DNA from: Hesseltinella vesiculosa
Taxonomy: Eukaryota; Mucoromycota; Mucoromycetes; Mucorales; Cunninghamellaceae
Direction: 5' to 3'
Assembly (NCBI GenBank): GCA_002104935.1
Contig: MCGT01000017.1
Location: forward strand, 248,001 to 312,000
Length of the DNA: 64,000 nt
The translations under genes and the position numbers were made by a program. Positions 36,587 through 47,703 of the stretch are shown here, in pieces. The notes beneath the pieces are model-generated. The model was not told the DNA's origin. It ran no database searches and was given only the letters and a program-made list of their open reading frames with translations. The stretch's first letter is position 1. Every line of letters begins with the position of its first letter.

Positions 36587-38089
36587 TCAATTGACAACGC
36601 AGCGCACGCTGATTTTGGAAAGACCGTGCCATTGATGCATGGCATGCATCAGGTCGTCTTGGGTGCGAATGATGGTTCGGTTGTCCAAATGCGCATAGGT
36701 TGAATAGGCAGCCGAGGACGAGTGGGCGACATGCTGTTGGGCCGGGTTGAAAAAGACCAGCTTGAAATCCACAGGCAGATCCGACGCCATACCACCGAAT
36801 TTGTGCAAGATGCGGGCGCGCAATTCAGGCAGGCGGATGGTGCGAGGCACTTGCAACAGCACAATGTTGTCCAGGTCGTACACAACTTTGAGTTTGAGAG
36901 GAGCATGAGGCCAGTCAGCCGAATCTTGGCCATGGGCCGATCCGGGTGGGCCGTCGGAAGGTCGGGTTTTCCAATCTTGTGAAGAGCCCTCCAACGCCAA
37001 ATTCCAAAAGGAAGGCGACACCAATTTATCCACCGTGGGCAGTGGCTGTGGCCATGGGGTGGTGGGTGACACCAAGTGTTTTTCAGCCGCCAGAGGCGCT
37101 GGCTCCAAACAAATGGACGAGGACGAGGACGAGGACGAGCCTTTGGAAGACGAGACGGACAGGACAGGCGAGGTGGGCGACAGCGGCGGCAGCGGCGGCA
37201 GTGGCGGCTGGTCAGTCTGTCGTGCAAGCGATCTGAGCAGGGTCGAGGGCGATTTGGATCTGCGGCGGTGAGGGCGATGCAGATCAGGCTGGGACGCAGC
37301 GCGAAAGATGCTGCGAGCGGCAGGTTTTTCACATGAAAGCCGGGGAAAGGTGTGATCCATCAGGACCGTCGTCGCTGACGAGAGGGACTTGACTTTTTTT
37401 TGGCGACGGTCATTCTTGGAGAGCAACGTGGGTGCGGTCGTACCGGCCTGTGTGACGTTGGCCAAGTCAAAAACTGGGGGATCCACCGGAGTTGACGTTG
37501 GCGTGGGCCCTGCTACAGGTGTGACGGAGGCAAAGGAGGCGGTGGACGACATCACACCTGAGCCGGCTGCATGGGTATAGACCGAATACACCAGGCGCTC
37601 GGTGTCGGTTTTATGTTGGCCAAAGAACTCCAGCACCCATTTGCTCTGCTTGACGGTGGGCTGGTCAAGCAAAGCTTGGCAGTACTGCTGGAGTTCGGTC
37701 TGACGCTGGCGGGGCTCCTTTTTTTTGGACCGCTGTCGCTTGAGCCGAGGCAATGGTTTGGCAAGCGACTCGTCCACGACCTCGTCCGTCAGAGTCAGGC
37801 CCAGGTGATGATTGGCTCGCGATTTGCGCAGGGCTGTCATCAGTGTCGAGGACATCGACGGTGAATACAAGCTGCGTAGTTGCTGATCCAACGTCAAGAA
37901 TTCTTCAAATCGGCGAGCAATCAGATATGTTTTGCGCTGCCGAACAAAGTCTTGGCCACCCAGCGGCTCAGGGGTCACTTTGATGATATACCACACCGTC
38001 TGGTCGTCGTCGCATTCAAATGTCAGTACGGACAACTTGCGGATAGGCGGTGCAAGTTTCACCCCATCTAAGCTGGCTTTTTTAAACAT
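36587..38089 (-). CDS. PX and PB1 domain protein (Bem1/p40phox-like, no SH3)
   Basis: A single-exon protein of 500 residues. The N-terminal PX domain binds phosphoinositides: VWYIIKVTPEPL, RKTYLIARRFEEFLTLDQQL and later LPRLKRQRSKKK, QTELQQYCQALLD, QSKWVLEFFGQH. A Ser/Pro-rich linker has PPLPPLPPLSPTSP, a possible SH3 ligand. The C-terminal PB1 domain includes LKLKVVYDLDNIVLLQVPRT, LRARILHKFG, DFKLVFFNP and IIRTQDDLMHAMHQW. PX plus PB1 is the Bem1 tail architecture, but the two N-terminal SH3 domains of Bem1 are absent here. A scaffold for Cdc42 or NADPH-oxidase modules is plausible (inference). Confidence 0.85.
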   Translation of the reverse strand: MFKKASLDGVKLAPPIRKLSVLTFECDDDQTVWYIIKVTPEPLGGQDFVRQRKTYLIARRFEEFLTLDQQLRSLYSPSMSSTLMTALRKSRANHHLGLTLTDEVVDESLAKPLPRLKRQRSKKKEPRQRQTELQQYCQALLDQPTVKQSKWVLEFFGQHKTDTERLVYSVYTHAAGSGVMSSTASFASVTPVAGPTPTSTPVDPPVFDLANVTQAGTTAPTLLSKNDRRQKKVKSLSSATTVLMDHTFPRLSCEKPAARSIFRAASQPDLHRPHRRRSKSPSTLLRSLARQTDQPPLPPLPPLSPTSPVLSVSSSKGSSSSSSSSICLEPAPLAAEKHLVSPTTPWPQPLPTVDKLVSPSFWNLALEGSSQDWKTRPSDGPPGSAHGQDSADWPHAPLKLKVVYDLDNIVLLQVPRTIRLPELRARILHKFGGMASDLPVDFKLVFFNPAQQHVAHSSSAAYSTYAHLDNRTIIRTQDDLMHAMHQWHGLSKISVRCVVN

Positions 38090-38421
38090 GCTGAAAATGT
38101 CAAAATAAGAGAGGTGAAGAGGAAAGAAGAGAAAGGAACAAAGAAAAAATAGATCCTCATTTTTAACTTTTTTTTTTTTTTCAGCTCAAAAAAGGGGGGG
38201 GAGTGGCCAGTTTCAATGTCCGCGCTGGTCGTTCAACAGCACTCTCGCCATGCTGGTGCCACTTAGAAAAAAGCTTTCATTCCCTATGGGTTCCACAGTG
38301 GCATGGCAAACAATGAGAAAACGTGAGGGAGCTTTTTTGACTCTCCCATTGATGAGTGCCATATGCTTTTACACATGCCAGACCACCTGTTCGAAAACAA
38401 AGACTTTTTTTTCACAGGCCT

Positions 38422-38457
<36 letters not shown>

Positions 38458-38569
38458 AAAAGAAACCGGCTTTCTCCTTTCATCCCTCACTCCGCAGAAC
38501 CCTTTTTTTTTTTTTTTTTTTTTTTTGCCTAGCTGCGTCATAATTTCATCAGGATCCAATGGAAAAGCA
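38090..38569. other. Spacer with two very long T tracts
   Basis: Holds the divergent promoters of the PX-PB1 gene (-) and the helical protein gene (+). T(31) at 38425-38455 and T(24) at 38503-38526 are the longest homopolymers I noticed in the window. Confidence 0.55.
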
Positions 38570-40628
38570 ATGTCGGATAAACCAATGATTGGAGGTGTTC
38601 AACAGGAAGATGATATATGGACAGGCTGCATTACTCTTATCCTAGAACTCATTGGTAAATGCCAAAAAAAAATAGCCCGATGGCTTCCACTCTTCTCACT
38701 CCGTTTGATTGCCCATGCACAGAGGACAGCTTAACCGATGCTACCGTCAGCTTTGGTACAAAAGTACGCCACCCACCCATCGAGACCCAAGGTAAGCTCG
38801 TCCATCAACATCATCAAGCTGATTCTGATCATGGCAAAGGCGATCTGGTGCAAGAACCTGCGTGCATGGCGTCGCTCAAACGCAAACGCAGCGTCACCAA
38901 TGACATTGATCGCAAACTGCAACGCTTAACCGAAAACCTCGACCGCCAGCTGACTGTCCAAGACCACCCCAGCCACGACATTCCTACCACCAGTCCTGGC
39001 CTATCCCTTTCGCCAAGCCAGCTTCCGTCCAGCAGCTTCATCCTCCATCGCGATGGTTTCCGTGCGACGACAGCGCTTCCTTGTTACCCGCCCTTACCCG
39101 TGTTGGAGAAAGCCTCGCCAGCCTTGCTCCCCATGACCAGCCTCCCCAACCCTTCCACCAGGGTTGTCGAAAAGCTCCAGGCCCATGCCGCCCAGCTGGG
39201 CCTAGCCTGGCCAACCTATCAGCAGCAGTGGTCTGCCTGGGGCTCGGAGCTCCATTGCACCCTGCAGCAACTCCAGCACTCCCTACACCGCCCAGATGTC
39301 ACCCCTGATCACATCAACGCCCTGATCCACACCATTCTCACCTTTGTTGACAGGCTGTACGACGGCGTCTCGGGTTTGACTTTTGTGGTAAGTGACAAAA
39401 CAAAAACAAAACGGGGTCTCTGACGGAGTCTTCTCTTTTTAGGACGTCTTCCCCGAATGGACTATCTGGGACAATCTTGTCGGAAAATCAATTGAGTACC
39501 TCCAGGTAAAAAGTCAGACGGATGATGTCATACCTGACCCTCTTCTTCCAGACCACCAAGGACATGCGTGAACTGGTTCAGCAACCGCTTGATCGCACAG
39601 ACGATGGCCGGTACGATCCCAGCCTGCACGCCTTGGTGGAGGAAAAAATGAAACGCTATGGAGATAACCTAAGGCAAGATGGCCTTGAATGGAAAGCCCT
39701 TGGACTGCCGGTGGATATGGCATTGCTGACGCTAGTGAAACAGTGGCTGCTGTCAGCATGTCAGCTCTCTCTCGATCCTTTAGACGACCTCGTCGCCAAG
39801 ATCAACGACTTTCCCCTGCTGACCAGCAAGACTCTGGTAAAGTTAGATAGATCGTGACACTGCTCTGACGAAACACACCTGGTTTTTTTTTTAGGCGATG
39901 GATCAGTTGTTGGAGAGCCTGGAATTGACAGCCATGGTCGTCCGGTTTGTGGGCCTGTCGACGACCAAGATCCAGGCGCATTGTCAGCTCCTGTGTGCAG
40001 AGTATGGCCATTGGGCCGCCGAAAAGCTCGAAGGGATGCATCAAGATCAGCTCCTGCCTGCCAAACCAGCCGCCAAGAGAATGCTGCGATTGGACCTGCA
40101 GCTGATGCATCAATTGGATGGCATGATCCGGATCATGCAAGTGCTCCATACCCTGCAAGATCACTCTGCCGGCGATGAACCCTTCACGGCCACCTCTGAC
40201 TTGGAAGATACCTCGGACACCTATACCACGGTCGAAACCATTGCCGACATGCTTGTCGAAGTAAAAAAAATTAAAATTAAAAAAAGACGACCGACTTCGC
40301 CTCAACCGTTTTTTCTCTTGTCATAGGTGGCTGTGCGGGCGGTTACCGTGATTGAAACGTTTCGCCAGCAAAAGCAAGACAAGCCAACAAAATCGGCCAA
40401 CATCATGATCAAAGCCAACCTGTCCTCCTATTACTACATGGAGGAAGCGCTGCTTTCATTTGCTGACAAATTGATCGAATTGGCCGGACGGGAAAGTATC
40501 GAAGGGCCAAAAATGCAGGTAATACACTGAACAGACACTCCATCCTGAACCTGACCCCTTTTTTTCTCCAGCGACTGCACACCATGCTGACCGATTTGGA
40601 GCCTTTTTGCTCAACAGACCCTCCCTGA
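38570..40628 (+). CDS. Unrecognised helix-rich fungal protein
   Basis: A six- or seven-exon gene. ATG at 38570 opens MSDKPMIGGVQQEDDIWTGC; the intron 38655-38722 joins LELI to EDSLTDATVSFGTK in frame. A basic segment (SLKRKRSVTNDIDRKLQRL) and a Ser/Pro-rich stretch follow. The C-terminal half is strongly helical: INALIHTILTFVDRLYDGV, DMALLTLVKQWLLSACQLSL, MDQLLESLELTAMVVRFVGL, LDLQLMHQLDGMIRIMQVLH. The last exon ends TMLTDLEPFCSTDPP at 40628. I recognise no family. It has no signal peptide or membrane segment. Codon use matches neighbours, so it looks like a genuine gene. Confidence 0.75.
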
Positions 40629-40701
40629 CGGCAACCAAAAATAATAAAAGACGACTTTTTTTTTTCTTTCTTTCTTTTTTTTTTTTCGAAAGATTAAAAA
40701 A

Positions 40702-41366
40702 ATGTCGACCGACCCATCAAAATACGTGTTCAACCACACCATGATCCGTGTCAAGGATCCCAAGGCTACATTAGCATTTTATGAAAATGTCCTTGGTATG
40801 AAGTAAGTCGAGGGCGGTCAATGTCAAGCCGGAAAGAGCTTGACGTGGCCATGACTCATCCAAGCTTCTAGACTCATTACCAAACTTGACAATGATGCTG
40901 GCAAGTTCACATTGTACTTTTTGGCCTACGCCGATTCTATCCCTGACACGGAAGAAGAAAAGAAAAAGTTTGCCTTCTCTCGTCCTGGCGTGCTTGAGCT
41001 AACTCAGTAAGCTTCCCATGTTTGGAACAGGCTGACATTTGACGCTCATTTCTTGCAGCAATTGGGGCACAGAAAACGATGCTGATTTTGCGTATGCCAA
41101 TGGCAACAAGGAGCCAGGCCGTGGGTTTGGCCATATTGCCGTGCTTGTCGATGACATCCAAGCTGCCTGTGACCGATTTGAAGAGCTCAAGGTCAACTTT
41201 GTCAAGCGTCTGACCGATGGCAAGATGAAGAACATTGCATTTTTGTCCGATCCTGATGGCTACTGGGTTGGTAAGTCGCTTTCCACACAGTTAAGGCTGA
41301 TGACTAAAGATGGCGATGGTAGAAATCATTCAAAATCCTTTGGTCTCTGGTGCGGCTCCTGTGTAA
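40702..41366 (+). CDS. GLO1: Lactoylglutathione lyase (glyoxalase I)
   Basis: Converts the methylglyoxal-glutathione hemithioacetal to S-lactoylglutathione. The protein is a single glyoxalase unit of about 165 residues (yeast Glo1 has two fused units), so a dimer like the animal enzyme is expected. The start ATG at 40702 gives [20 protein letters not shown]. Later motifs are [46 protein letters not shown], and [19 protein letters not shown]. The expected metal ligands are visible: the first His (NHTMIRV), Glu (LELTHNWG), His (GFGHIAV) and Glu (VEII). Introns follow GMK, the LELT segment and YWV. Stop at 41364-41366. Confidence 0.93.
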
Positions 41367-42092
41367 ATGTCCTATGTCCTTGACTTGATGTTGATAAAAG
41401 CGGACCACTTCACTGGAGAGCGCGTTTTTGTGCCATTGTTTTGACTGTGTGGTGCGGTGCGTGTGAGTATTTTATTTTTGGGTTCGTTTGACAGGGTTCC
41501 CTTTTTGTCCCACTGCAGGAATGGCTAACAAAGAAAAGTGGATGGCAAGACACGTTGGAGCAAGGTGATCGATCACTTGCTTGGGGAGAGATTTCGCTCT
41601 TGTCACTGGATTTGGAAAGTGCTTGTCCGCCTCATCACCCCAACGGACAGAAAGGCTTTGCCCAACCCAGGGAATAGTGTTTTCCCATAATCGACATGGC
41701 CGGACAATTGAGGAAGGTGACACATTGTTCATTTTCTTTAAACAAGGTCACGTCCCGTTGATGCTGGAATGAGAAAAAACCCTCCAATCTTTTCAAAAGT
41801 AAACAAAACGCCCAATGGGAGTGTTCCCAAAATCTTTTTTTTTTTTCGCGTTTTACTTCTTGGCAAACAAATGCTCATTGTCAAATAGGCTGGTTCGTTG
41901 GAGAAAAATACCTCAAAAGGTGAATTTTCGTTGGAAAGCCTCCGCCAAGCGATTCCAAGTGCCACAACTTTTCCATTTTAAGCTTAGCCATTTCCTTTTA
42001 ACTAAAATTTACGCTCCTTGTCTGGTTTTTTTCTCTCTTCTTTTATTTTTTAAAAAAAATCTGTCTTTTTCTTTTTACTAAAGCTTCTTACC
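41367..42092. other. Spacer upstream of glutamate decarboxylase
   Basis: No recognised gene. AT-rich, with a T-run at 41835-41846 and ATTTTTTAAAAAAAAT at about 42046-42060. It probably holds the promoter of the next gene. Confidence 0.4.
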
Positions 42093-44592
42093 ATGGTCTT
42101 CTTGTCCAACGCTGTATCTCAAGGTAAGGCAGTTGATCGACTTTCAGCAGAAAGACGGCGATTGGAGAGCCAGCGCGTTGAAAAACGAGAGGGGCTCTTG
42201 GGTTTCGCGACTTTGCTGACCCTTTTCTTCAGCCCGTATTGATGAAACCAATGTCAATGGCGAACACCATCATGACAATGTCAGTACCACTGTGTATGGT
42301 ACCCGCTGGGTGGCTGAAGACATCCCTCGGTAAGCCCAAACGGAATTATCCACCGCTGGAGATTGACCAACCTTTTCCTTCCTTCTAGCTATGACCTTCC
42401 TGAAGTAAGTGGCTCGTTTTATCAAGGCATAGGTAAAGAAGTTGCTTTGTCTAACGTCCTTTTTTTTTTTTTAATAGGGTGAAATGCCTTCCAGTAAGTC
42501 TGGGCTCCCACCAACCGGCTGTTGCTGACCCATGTCCCTCCTTTTCTTTGTAGATGTGGCCTATCGCTTGATTAAGGATGATTTGGCTGTAAGTGATTAC
42601 TGCCTTTTTTTTTTTTTTTTTTTTGGTTGAGAGAGTTTGTGCACGCTGCATGCACTGGTGACCTCTCCTGAATTCTAACCTTTTCTTTCTTCAGCTTGAC
42701 GGCAACCCTGCCTTGAACTTGGCTACCTTTGTGACCACGTACATGGAAGAAGAAGCCGAACGTCTCATGGCTGAAAACTTGACCAAGAACTTCATCGACC
42801 ATGAAGAATACGCCAGCAGTGCCGAAATCTGTGTAAGCCAAAGGACAGCCATGACTGTCCGAGACCTCACACACTCTTTGCTATTGTAGAACCGCTGCGT
42901 GAACATGATTGCCCGTTTGTTCAATGCGCCTATGCATGATGCTTCCTCTGAAGCTCTTGGCTGCAGCACCGTCGGCTCCAGCGAAGCCATCATCCTGTGT
43001 ACCTTGGCCATGAAGCGTCGCTGGCAGCTGGCTCGCAAGGCCAAGGGCCTCCCCACCGATAAGCCCAACTTGGTCTTGTCCAGCGCCATGCAAGTTGCTT
43101 GGCACAAGGCTTGTCGGTAAGCATCCTTCTTTGCATCCCGCCAGCCACTCATCCCTCTCTCCTTTAAGTTATTTGGAAATCGAATCGCGCGAAGTCCCTT
43201 GTACCGGCGACGTTTACTACATGGATGCCGAAAAGGCAGTCGAAGCCGTTGATGAAAACACCATCGGTGTAAGTCCCTCCCCAAAAAAAAATAAATGGCT
43301 TGCTGATGCCTTTATCCCGGTTAGATCTGTGCCATTCTCGGTACTACCTACACCGGTCACTACGAAGATGTCAAGAAGATGAATGACCTGCTGGAAGCCA
43401 AGGTGGCCAAGACCGACTACGATGTCGGTATTCATGTTGACGCGGCCAGGTAGGCATTCACTGAGACCGGAAAAAAAAATAGAGCCTCACCCTTCTTGAC
43501 TTCTCCGCAGTGGCGGTTTCGTGGCTCCCTTTGTCGTTCCCGAGCTGGAATGGTAAGTCAACAGCGAAAAGAAAGACCTATGAGAAGACACCTCGGGTTG
43601 CTTACCTTCACGACCTCTCCAGGGATTTCCGTTTGCCTCGTGTTGTTTCTATCAACGTGTCTGGTCACAAGTATGGTTTGACCTATGCTGGTATTGGCTG
43701 GGCTGTAAGTGATATCAACGAGAAGAATGGCATGTATCCTTATGGTTTTCGTCCCACCGATAGATCTGGCGTAGCCCTGAATATCTCCCCAAGGACCTGA
43801 TCTTCAACATCAACTACCTCGGCAGTGAACAGGTAAAAAAGACCCCCCAAAGCATAAAAAAATCAGACAGGCTAACTTTTTTTTTTCCCTGTCCCAGGCC
43901 TCGTTCACCTTGAACTTCAGCAAAGGTGCCGCGCACGTGATTGCCCAATACTATGTCCTTATCCGCCTGGGTCGCAGCGGCTTCACCAAGATCATGACCA
44001 ATCTGACACGCACTGCTGACCACCTGGCTGAATGCCTGCGTGCCACGGGCCGCTTTGAAATCCTGAGCCAAGGCAATGGCAACGGCCTGCCCCTGGTTGC
44101 CTTTTCTCTCAAGGGTGATATGCACTATGATGAAGTAGGCCCCAGCTCGACCAATCACGTGCTGAGACTCATTCCCTTTTCCCGTCTAGTTCGACTTTGC
44201 TGCCAAGTTGCGCGAACGTGGCTGGATTGTCCCTGCCTACACCATGGCTCCCGATTTGGAAACCAAGAAGCTGTTGCGTGTTGTGGTCCGTGAAGACTTC
44301 TCTCGCTCTCGCTGTGAATTGCTGTTGCGTGACATGATTGCTGCCTTGAAGGCTCTGGATACCCTCGACGCCAAGGCCGTTGAAGCCCATCGGTAAGTAC
44401 CAATTTGAGAAGACAAGTATCTCATCTTTTTTTTTTTTTTCCTTCCATGGCAGTGCTGTCAAGGATGAACACTCCCATAGCTCTTTGCACAAGAACCCTG
44501 CCCAATACACCATCCCTGAAAATGGCCATGTGTTGAACGCCGAAGGCGAGGTGCAAAACTTGGACGTCAAGCAAGCCCCTGGCATCTGCTAA
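42093..44592 (+). CDS. GAD1: Glutamate decarboxylase
   Basis: PLP enzyme that makes GABA and CO2 from glutamate. About 14 exons. The N terminus [17 protein letters not shown] leads through three very short exons (42389-42404, 42478-42493, 42554-42588) that spell [20 protein letters not shown]. Later blocks are [75 protein letters not shown] and [17 protein letters not shown], where the Lys of SGHKYG binds PLP. The C-terminal part has [24 protein letters not shown]. The tail ends [11 protein letters not shown] without an obvious calmodulin-binding helix. Stop at 44590-44592, followed by AATAAAAAG. Confidence 0.95.
42389..42493 (+). other. Two 16-nt coding micro-exons of GAD1
   Basis: CTAG|CTATGACCTTCCTGAA|GTAAGT (42389-42404) and AATAG|GGTGAAATGCCTTCCA|GTAAGT (42478-42493). 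Both are required for the in-frame block YDLPEGEMPSN. Confidence 0.85.
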
Positions 44593-45392
44593 ACGTCGTT
44601 GCTACTCCATACAGATGAGAATAAAAAGAATTTTTGAAACCGATCAGGAAGTGTTTTCAGCCGCATCGCCTCCCCTTTGCCCTCGTCAATGGGCTAGTTG
44701 GGCTCCATGACATCCAAAAAGTGACCTCTTTCACAAACCTCTTTCATCATGGACTACCCATGTGCGACCATTGAATTGGTGGCTTTCATCCAAACTCTGG
44801 GCTAGTCATTGAAATGGAAAAACTGATCTTGCCTCCCACCGGAAAAAAAAATCAGCGTTTGTCCTCGCCCGATTTTTAGGCAGCCACCAGCTTGGTAACA
44901 ACCACATAACTAGCCCTTGGTTTCGGGCATATAAAAATGAAGAGAAATGAAAACGTGCGCAGCCGAGGTTTCTGGTCACATGCTCGATGCTTCCATTGTC
45001 GTTTGCCCCACGCTTTATGTTCTTGCGCAGCGGTTTCACTTTACTGGATCTTGGCCAATCCAAAGACTTGGCTAAATGCACTGGTTTGGCAATGGTAAAA
45101 AAACGACGACACTGATATACTGAATCAACCGAGCGTTATGCAAGACGACACCGTTGTCCTGGTTTAGGGTATTCTCAATTTTTTGGCTACTTGATTTTGG
45201 AACAGAGTCTTTTTTTTTTTTTTTACGAGCATGGCCCATGTCAAACAGGCCCTCCCGTTTTTGTTGCTCCGCAACATTGGATCAAAATGGTCAAGTGTCA
45301 GACCCCTCTTTGGCGCACCCAAAAAAGTCCAATGGATGTCTTATTGCGTGCTTATTCTTTTTTCTCCATTTCTCTTTTTCTCAGCACAATCA
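44593..45392. other. Spacer, no recognised gene
   Basis: Contains the GAD1 3' flank and the promoter and probable 5'UTR intron of the next gene (TTTTCTCAG at 45378-45384). No coding frame or RNA is supported. Confidence 0.4.
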
Positions 45393-46433
45393 ATGGATAT
45401 GGATCTAGATCATGAAACCTGGCAGGCTTGCTCCAGCTTTGCTGTTGATATGTAGGCTCGCAAGAGAACGAAGAACCGTCCAACTTATTTTTTTTTATTA
45501 GCCTCACAGGCAAGAAGAGAAAGCAAGAGGAGACAAGTACGTTTGGCAGCTTTGACCATCGGCGGAATCTGGAAAACGTCTTTTGCCACAATTTCATCTG
45601 CTGCAATCAGCATTGGAGCAGTCTGCATGATTTATTAGAGCATGAAGAGGCCTGTCACAACTGCACCGCCGACACCTATCGTGAAACCAACATGCAGGAT
45701 CGGAAGCCCGAGCATATTTCGGAGGATGGGATGGACGAAGGCATATGTGGTATGGAAGAAGACGATGGCGACGACGACGATGAAGACCCACTACCAACAC
45801 CGGAGTCACCTTTGACCTCTGGCATGCTACACATCCCCTCACCGTTTATTCCTCAACATATCACCAATGCCGACCTGACGCTGTTGGAAAATGCCAATGC
45901 CAACGCCTCGGGCTTGCAAAAGAAGCTGACCATGATGCTGTCGACCCTGCCGCCCACCCTTGGCCCCTCCCCAACCATGGCCTATTCTCCCTCCACTGTC
46001 GACATGCAGCATGAAGAATGTGGCTATGAAAAAATAAAGGATTGGATGCAGCAAGCCCAGAAGTGGCTTGATCATCATGACAATGATGGCGATGGTTCAG
46101 GTAAGAGAAGACATAACCAAATGGCCGATGCTTACCTCTCTACTTTTAGGGGACGATCATTCGTACCGGCCCTATAAATGTACGGTGGATGGTTGTGATA
46201 AGACGTACAAGAATGCCAATGGTCTGAAATATCATCGGGCGCATGGCCACTGCGAAGATAAGGAGGCCGAGGACAGTTGTGACTTGGCTGCCAAGCCGTA
46301 CATTTGCATCTTGGGCCAGTGCAAGAAGCGCTACAAGAATCTGAACGGGTTAAAGTACCACATCCAACACACCCATTGCAAACGTCGGTCCGATGCCGTG
46401 GGCTTCCCGCCACCCTTTGATCTGCTAAAATAA
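45393..46433 (+). CDS. Sfp1-like C2H2 zinc-finger transcription factor
   Basis: Nuclear regulator similar to Sfp1, which in yeast drives ribosome-biogenesis genes under TOR. The start ATG at 45393 gives MDMDLDHETWQACSSFAVD. The first splice (GATAT|GTAGGC...TTATTAG) continues ILTGKKRKQEETSTFGSFD. An N-terminal finger-like element, ICCNQHWSSLHDLLEHEEACH, is followed by an acidic stretch. After an intron, two paired C2H2 fingers follow: YKCTVDGCDKTYKNANGLKY plus HRAHGHC, and YICILGQCKKRYKNLNGLKY plus HIQHTHC. The KTYKNANGLKYH and KRYKNLNGLKYH signature is typical of the Sfp1 group. The protein ends FDLLK with TAA at 46431-46433. Confidence 0.9.
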
Positions 46434-46678
46434 AAAAATGGTGCAAGTGATTTCCTTTTTCATCCTTGGCGCCCAATCACCGCCTTCAACGCAAAAGAAT
46501 AAATTTGGCAGGCAAAAATCCTGGTTTTTTTTTTCTTTCTCTTGAACCATCCATCCTTTTTTTAAAAGGTAGCCTATACCCTTCAACAGGTAAGTCATTC
46601 ATTATCCATGGACGCTTCTCATAGGCAAGCTCTTTTTTATTATTTATGGGTAGTTTGTAACGAAATTACTCAGCAGCA

Positions 46679-46792
46679 ATGATCACTGATGTACAATTGG
46701 CTACGATTGCCAACTCGTTGGGCGTGTTGACCATGGTCCTGATTATCGTCTACCATTACATTTCCGTCAATAACAAGAAAAAAACCGCCTAG
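46679..46792 (+). CDS. OST4: Oligosaccharyltransferase subunit Ost4 (37 aa)
   Basis: A 37-residue single-span ER membrane protein that stabilises the Stt3 module of N-glycan transferase. The start [20 protein letters not shown] is close to the metazoan and plant OST4 N terminus, and the rest is a hydrophobic segment, [10 protein letters not shown], followed by NNKKKTA and a TAG stop. The usual length of the family is 30-40 residues. It is too short for normal ORF cut-offs. The ATG context (CAGCAATGA) is acceptable, and a T-rich leader precedes it. Confidence 0.92.
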   Translation: MITDVQLATIANSLGVLTMVLIIVYHYISVNNKKKTA

Positions 46793-47016
46793 CCGTCTTT
46801 TATTGGCTGGCCCCAGCTATCCACACCATTTCTCTTTTCTCATCATGACCGTGACCTCCACCTTCGACTGGTTTTTTTTTTCAATAAAATCGATCCCTTT
46901 CTCACCCTCTACTCCGTTCGACTGTTCCTATGCGACTTGGCACATGTGTGCTTGCGAAGGTGGACAGGTTAGATGTTTATTTCATAGAGCGATAAGAGGC
47001 AGGGCCCTTTTGGGGA

Positions 47017-47703
47017 CTACGACGACTTGGACGTGGATGCTTGTGGATCCTTGTTGCCCGTCGTGGTGGTAGGCGTGACATGGAAGACATCCAGATTGGG
47101 TCGAATCAGACGAGCATAAACAAGCGTGGCACCCTTTCAAAAAAAAAAATGTGAGATCCTGGTCAGTCGCGCGCGCTTCATTACATTAAAAGGAGGGAGC
47201 ATCAAGTACAGCAAAAAGACAGCCTTGAATAAAAAGTAAAAAGGCAGCCAATACACCAAGGTGTCTTCAAAGTATTCGATCGAATGGAACAGGCCGAGGA
47301 TGACCCAATACGGGATCCACTGCTGCCGCTTGCTGATATCGGAGGACTCGATGCTCTGGAGCTAGGTGATGACAGGCCTGGTAAGAATGAATGGTTTTTC
47401 CCTTTTTTTACCCTCGAGGACGTACCGATGCATAGGCTATGAAGGTGAAGAAGGAAGGGTGAGGATCATGTGACTTGCTGGTCATGTAGGTTTACCTGGA
47501 TAGATCCAAGCAAGCAAGTTGGTGATGAGACGACCGGCAATGTTGAAAAAAAGCAACATAAACATGGATGAGGCCATGGCCACGGCGATAGAGACCTTTG
47601 GGACATGCGTGGTTTGTTCCAGAGTGCGACACAATGGAATCTTGCCGAGCTCGCGATCCCATCTGCGTGCCAATCTTTGAGCCTTTGTAACAAAGTCGTT
47701 CAT
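47017..47703 (-). CDS. YOP1: Yop1/REEP (TB2/DP1/HVA22) ER-shaping protein
   Basis: Hairpin membrane protein that curves tubular ER. Four exons sum to 513 nt (170 residues). Exon 1 (47703-47496) has MNDFVTKAQRLARRW, an SIAVAMASSMFMLLFFNIAG segment and LLAWIYP. An 11-nt micro-exon (47436-47426) then encodes AYAS. Exon 3 (47361-47185) gives LQSIESSDISKRQQWIPYWV, GLFHSIEYFEDTLVYWLPFY and FLFKAVFLLYLMLPPFN. Exon 4 gives GATLVYARLIRPNLDVF and a Ser/Thr tail. The order matches TB2/DP1/HVA22 proteins. The start is divergent to the MINDY gene across about 340 nt. Confidence 0.93.
47426..47436 (-). other. 11-nt coding micro-exon of YOP1
   Basis: TTCATAG|CCTATGCATCG|GTACG on the minus strand. It is required to join WIYP to LQSIESSD as WIYPAYASLQSIESSD, and the complete gene then sums to a multiple of three. 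Confidence 0.88.
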
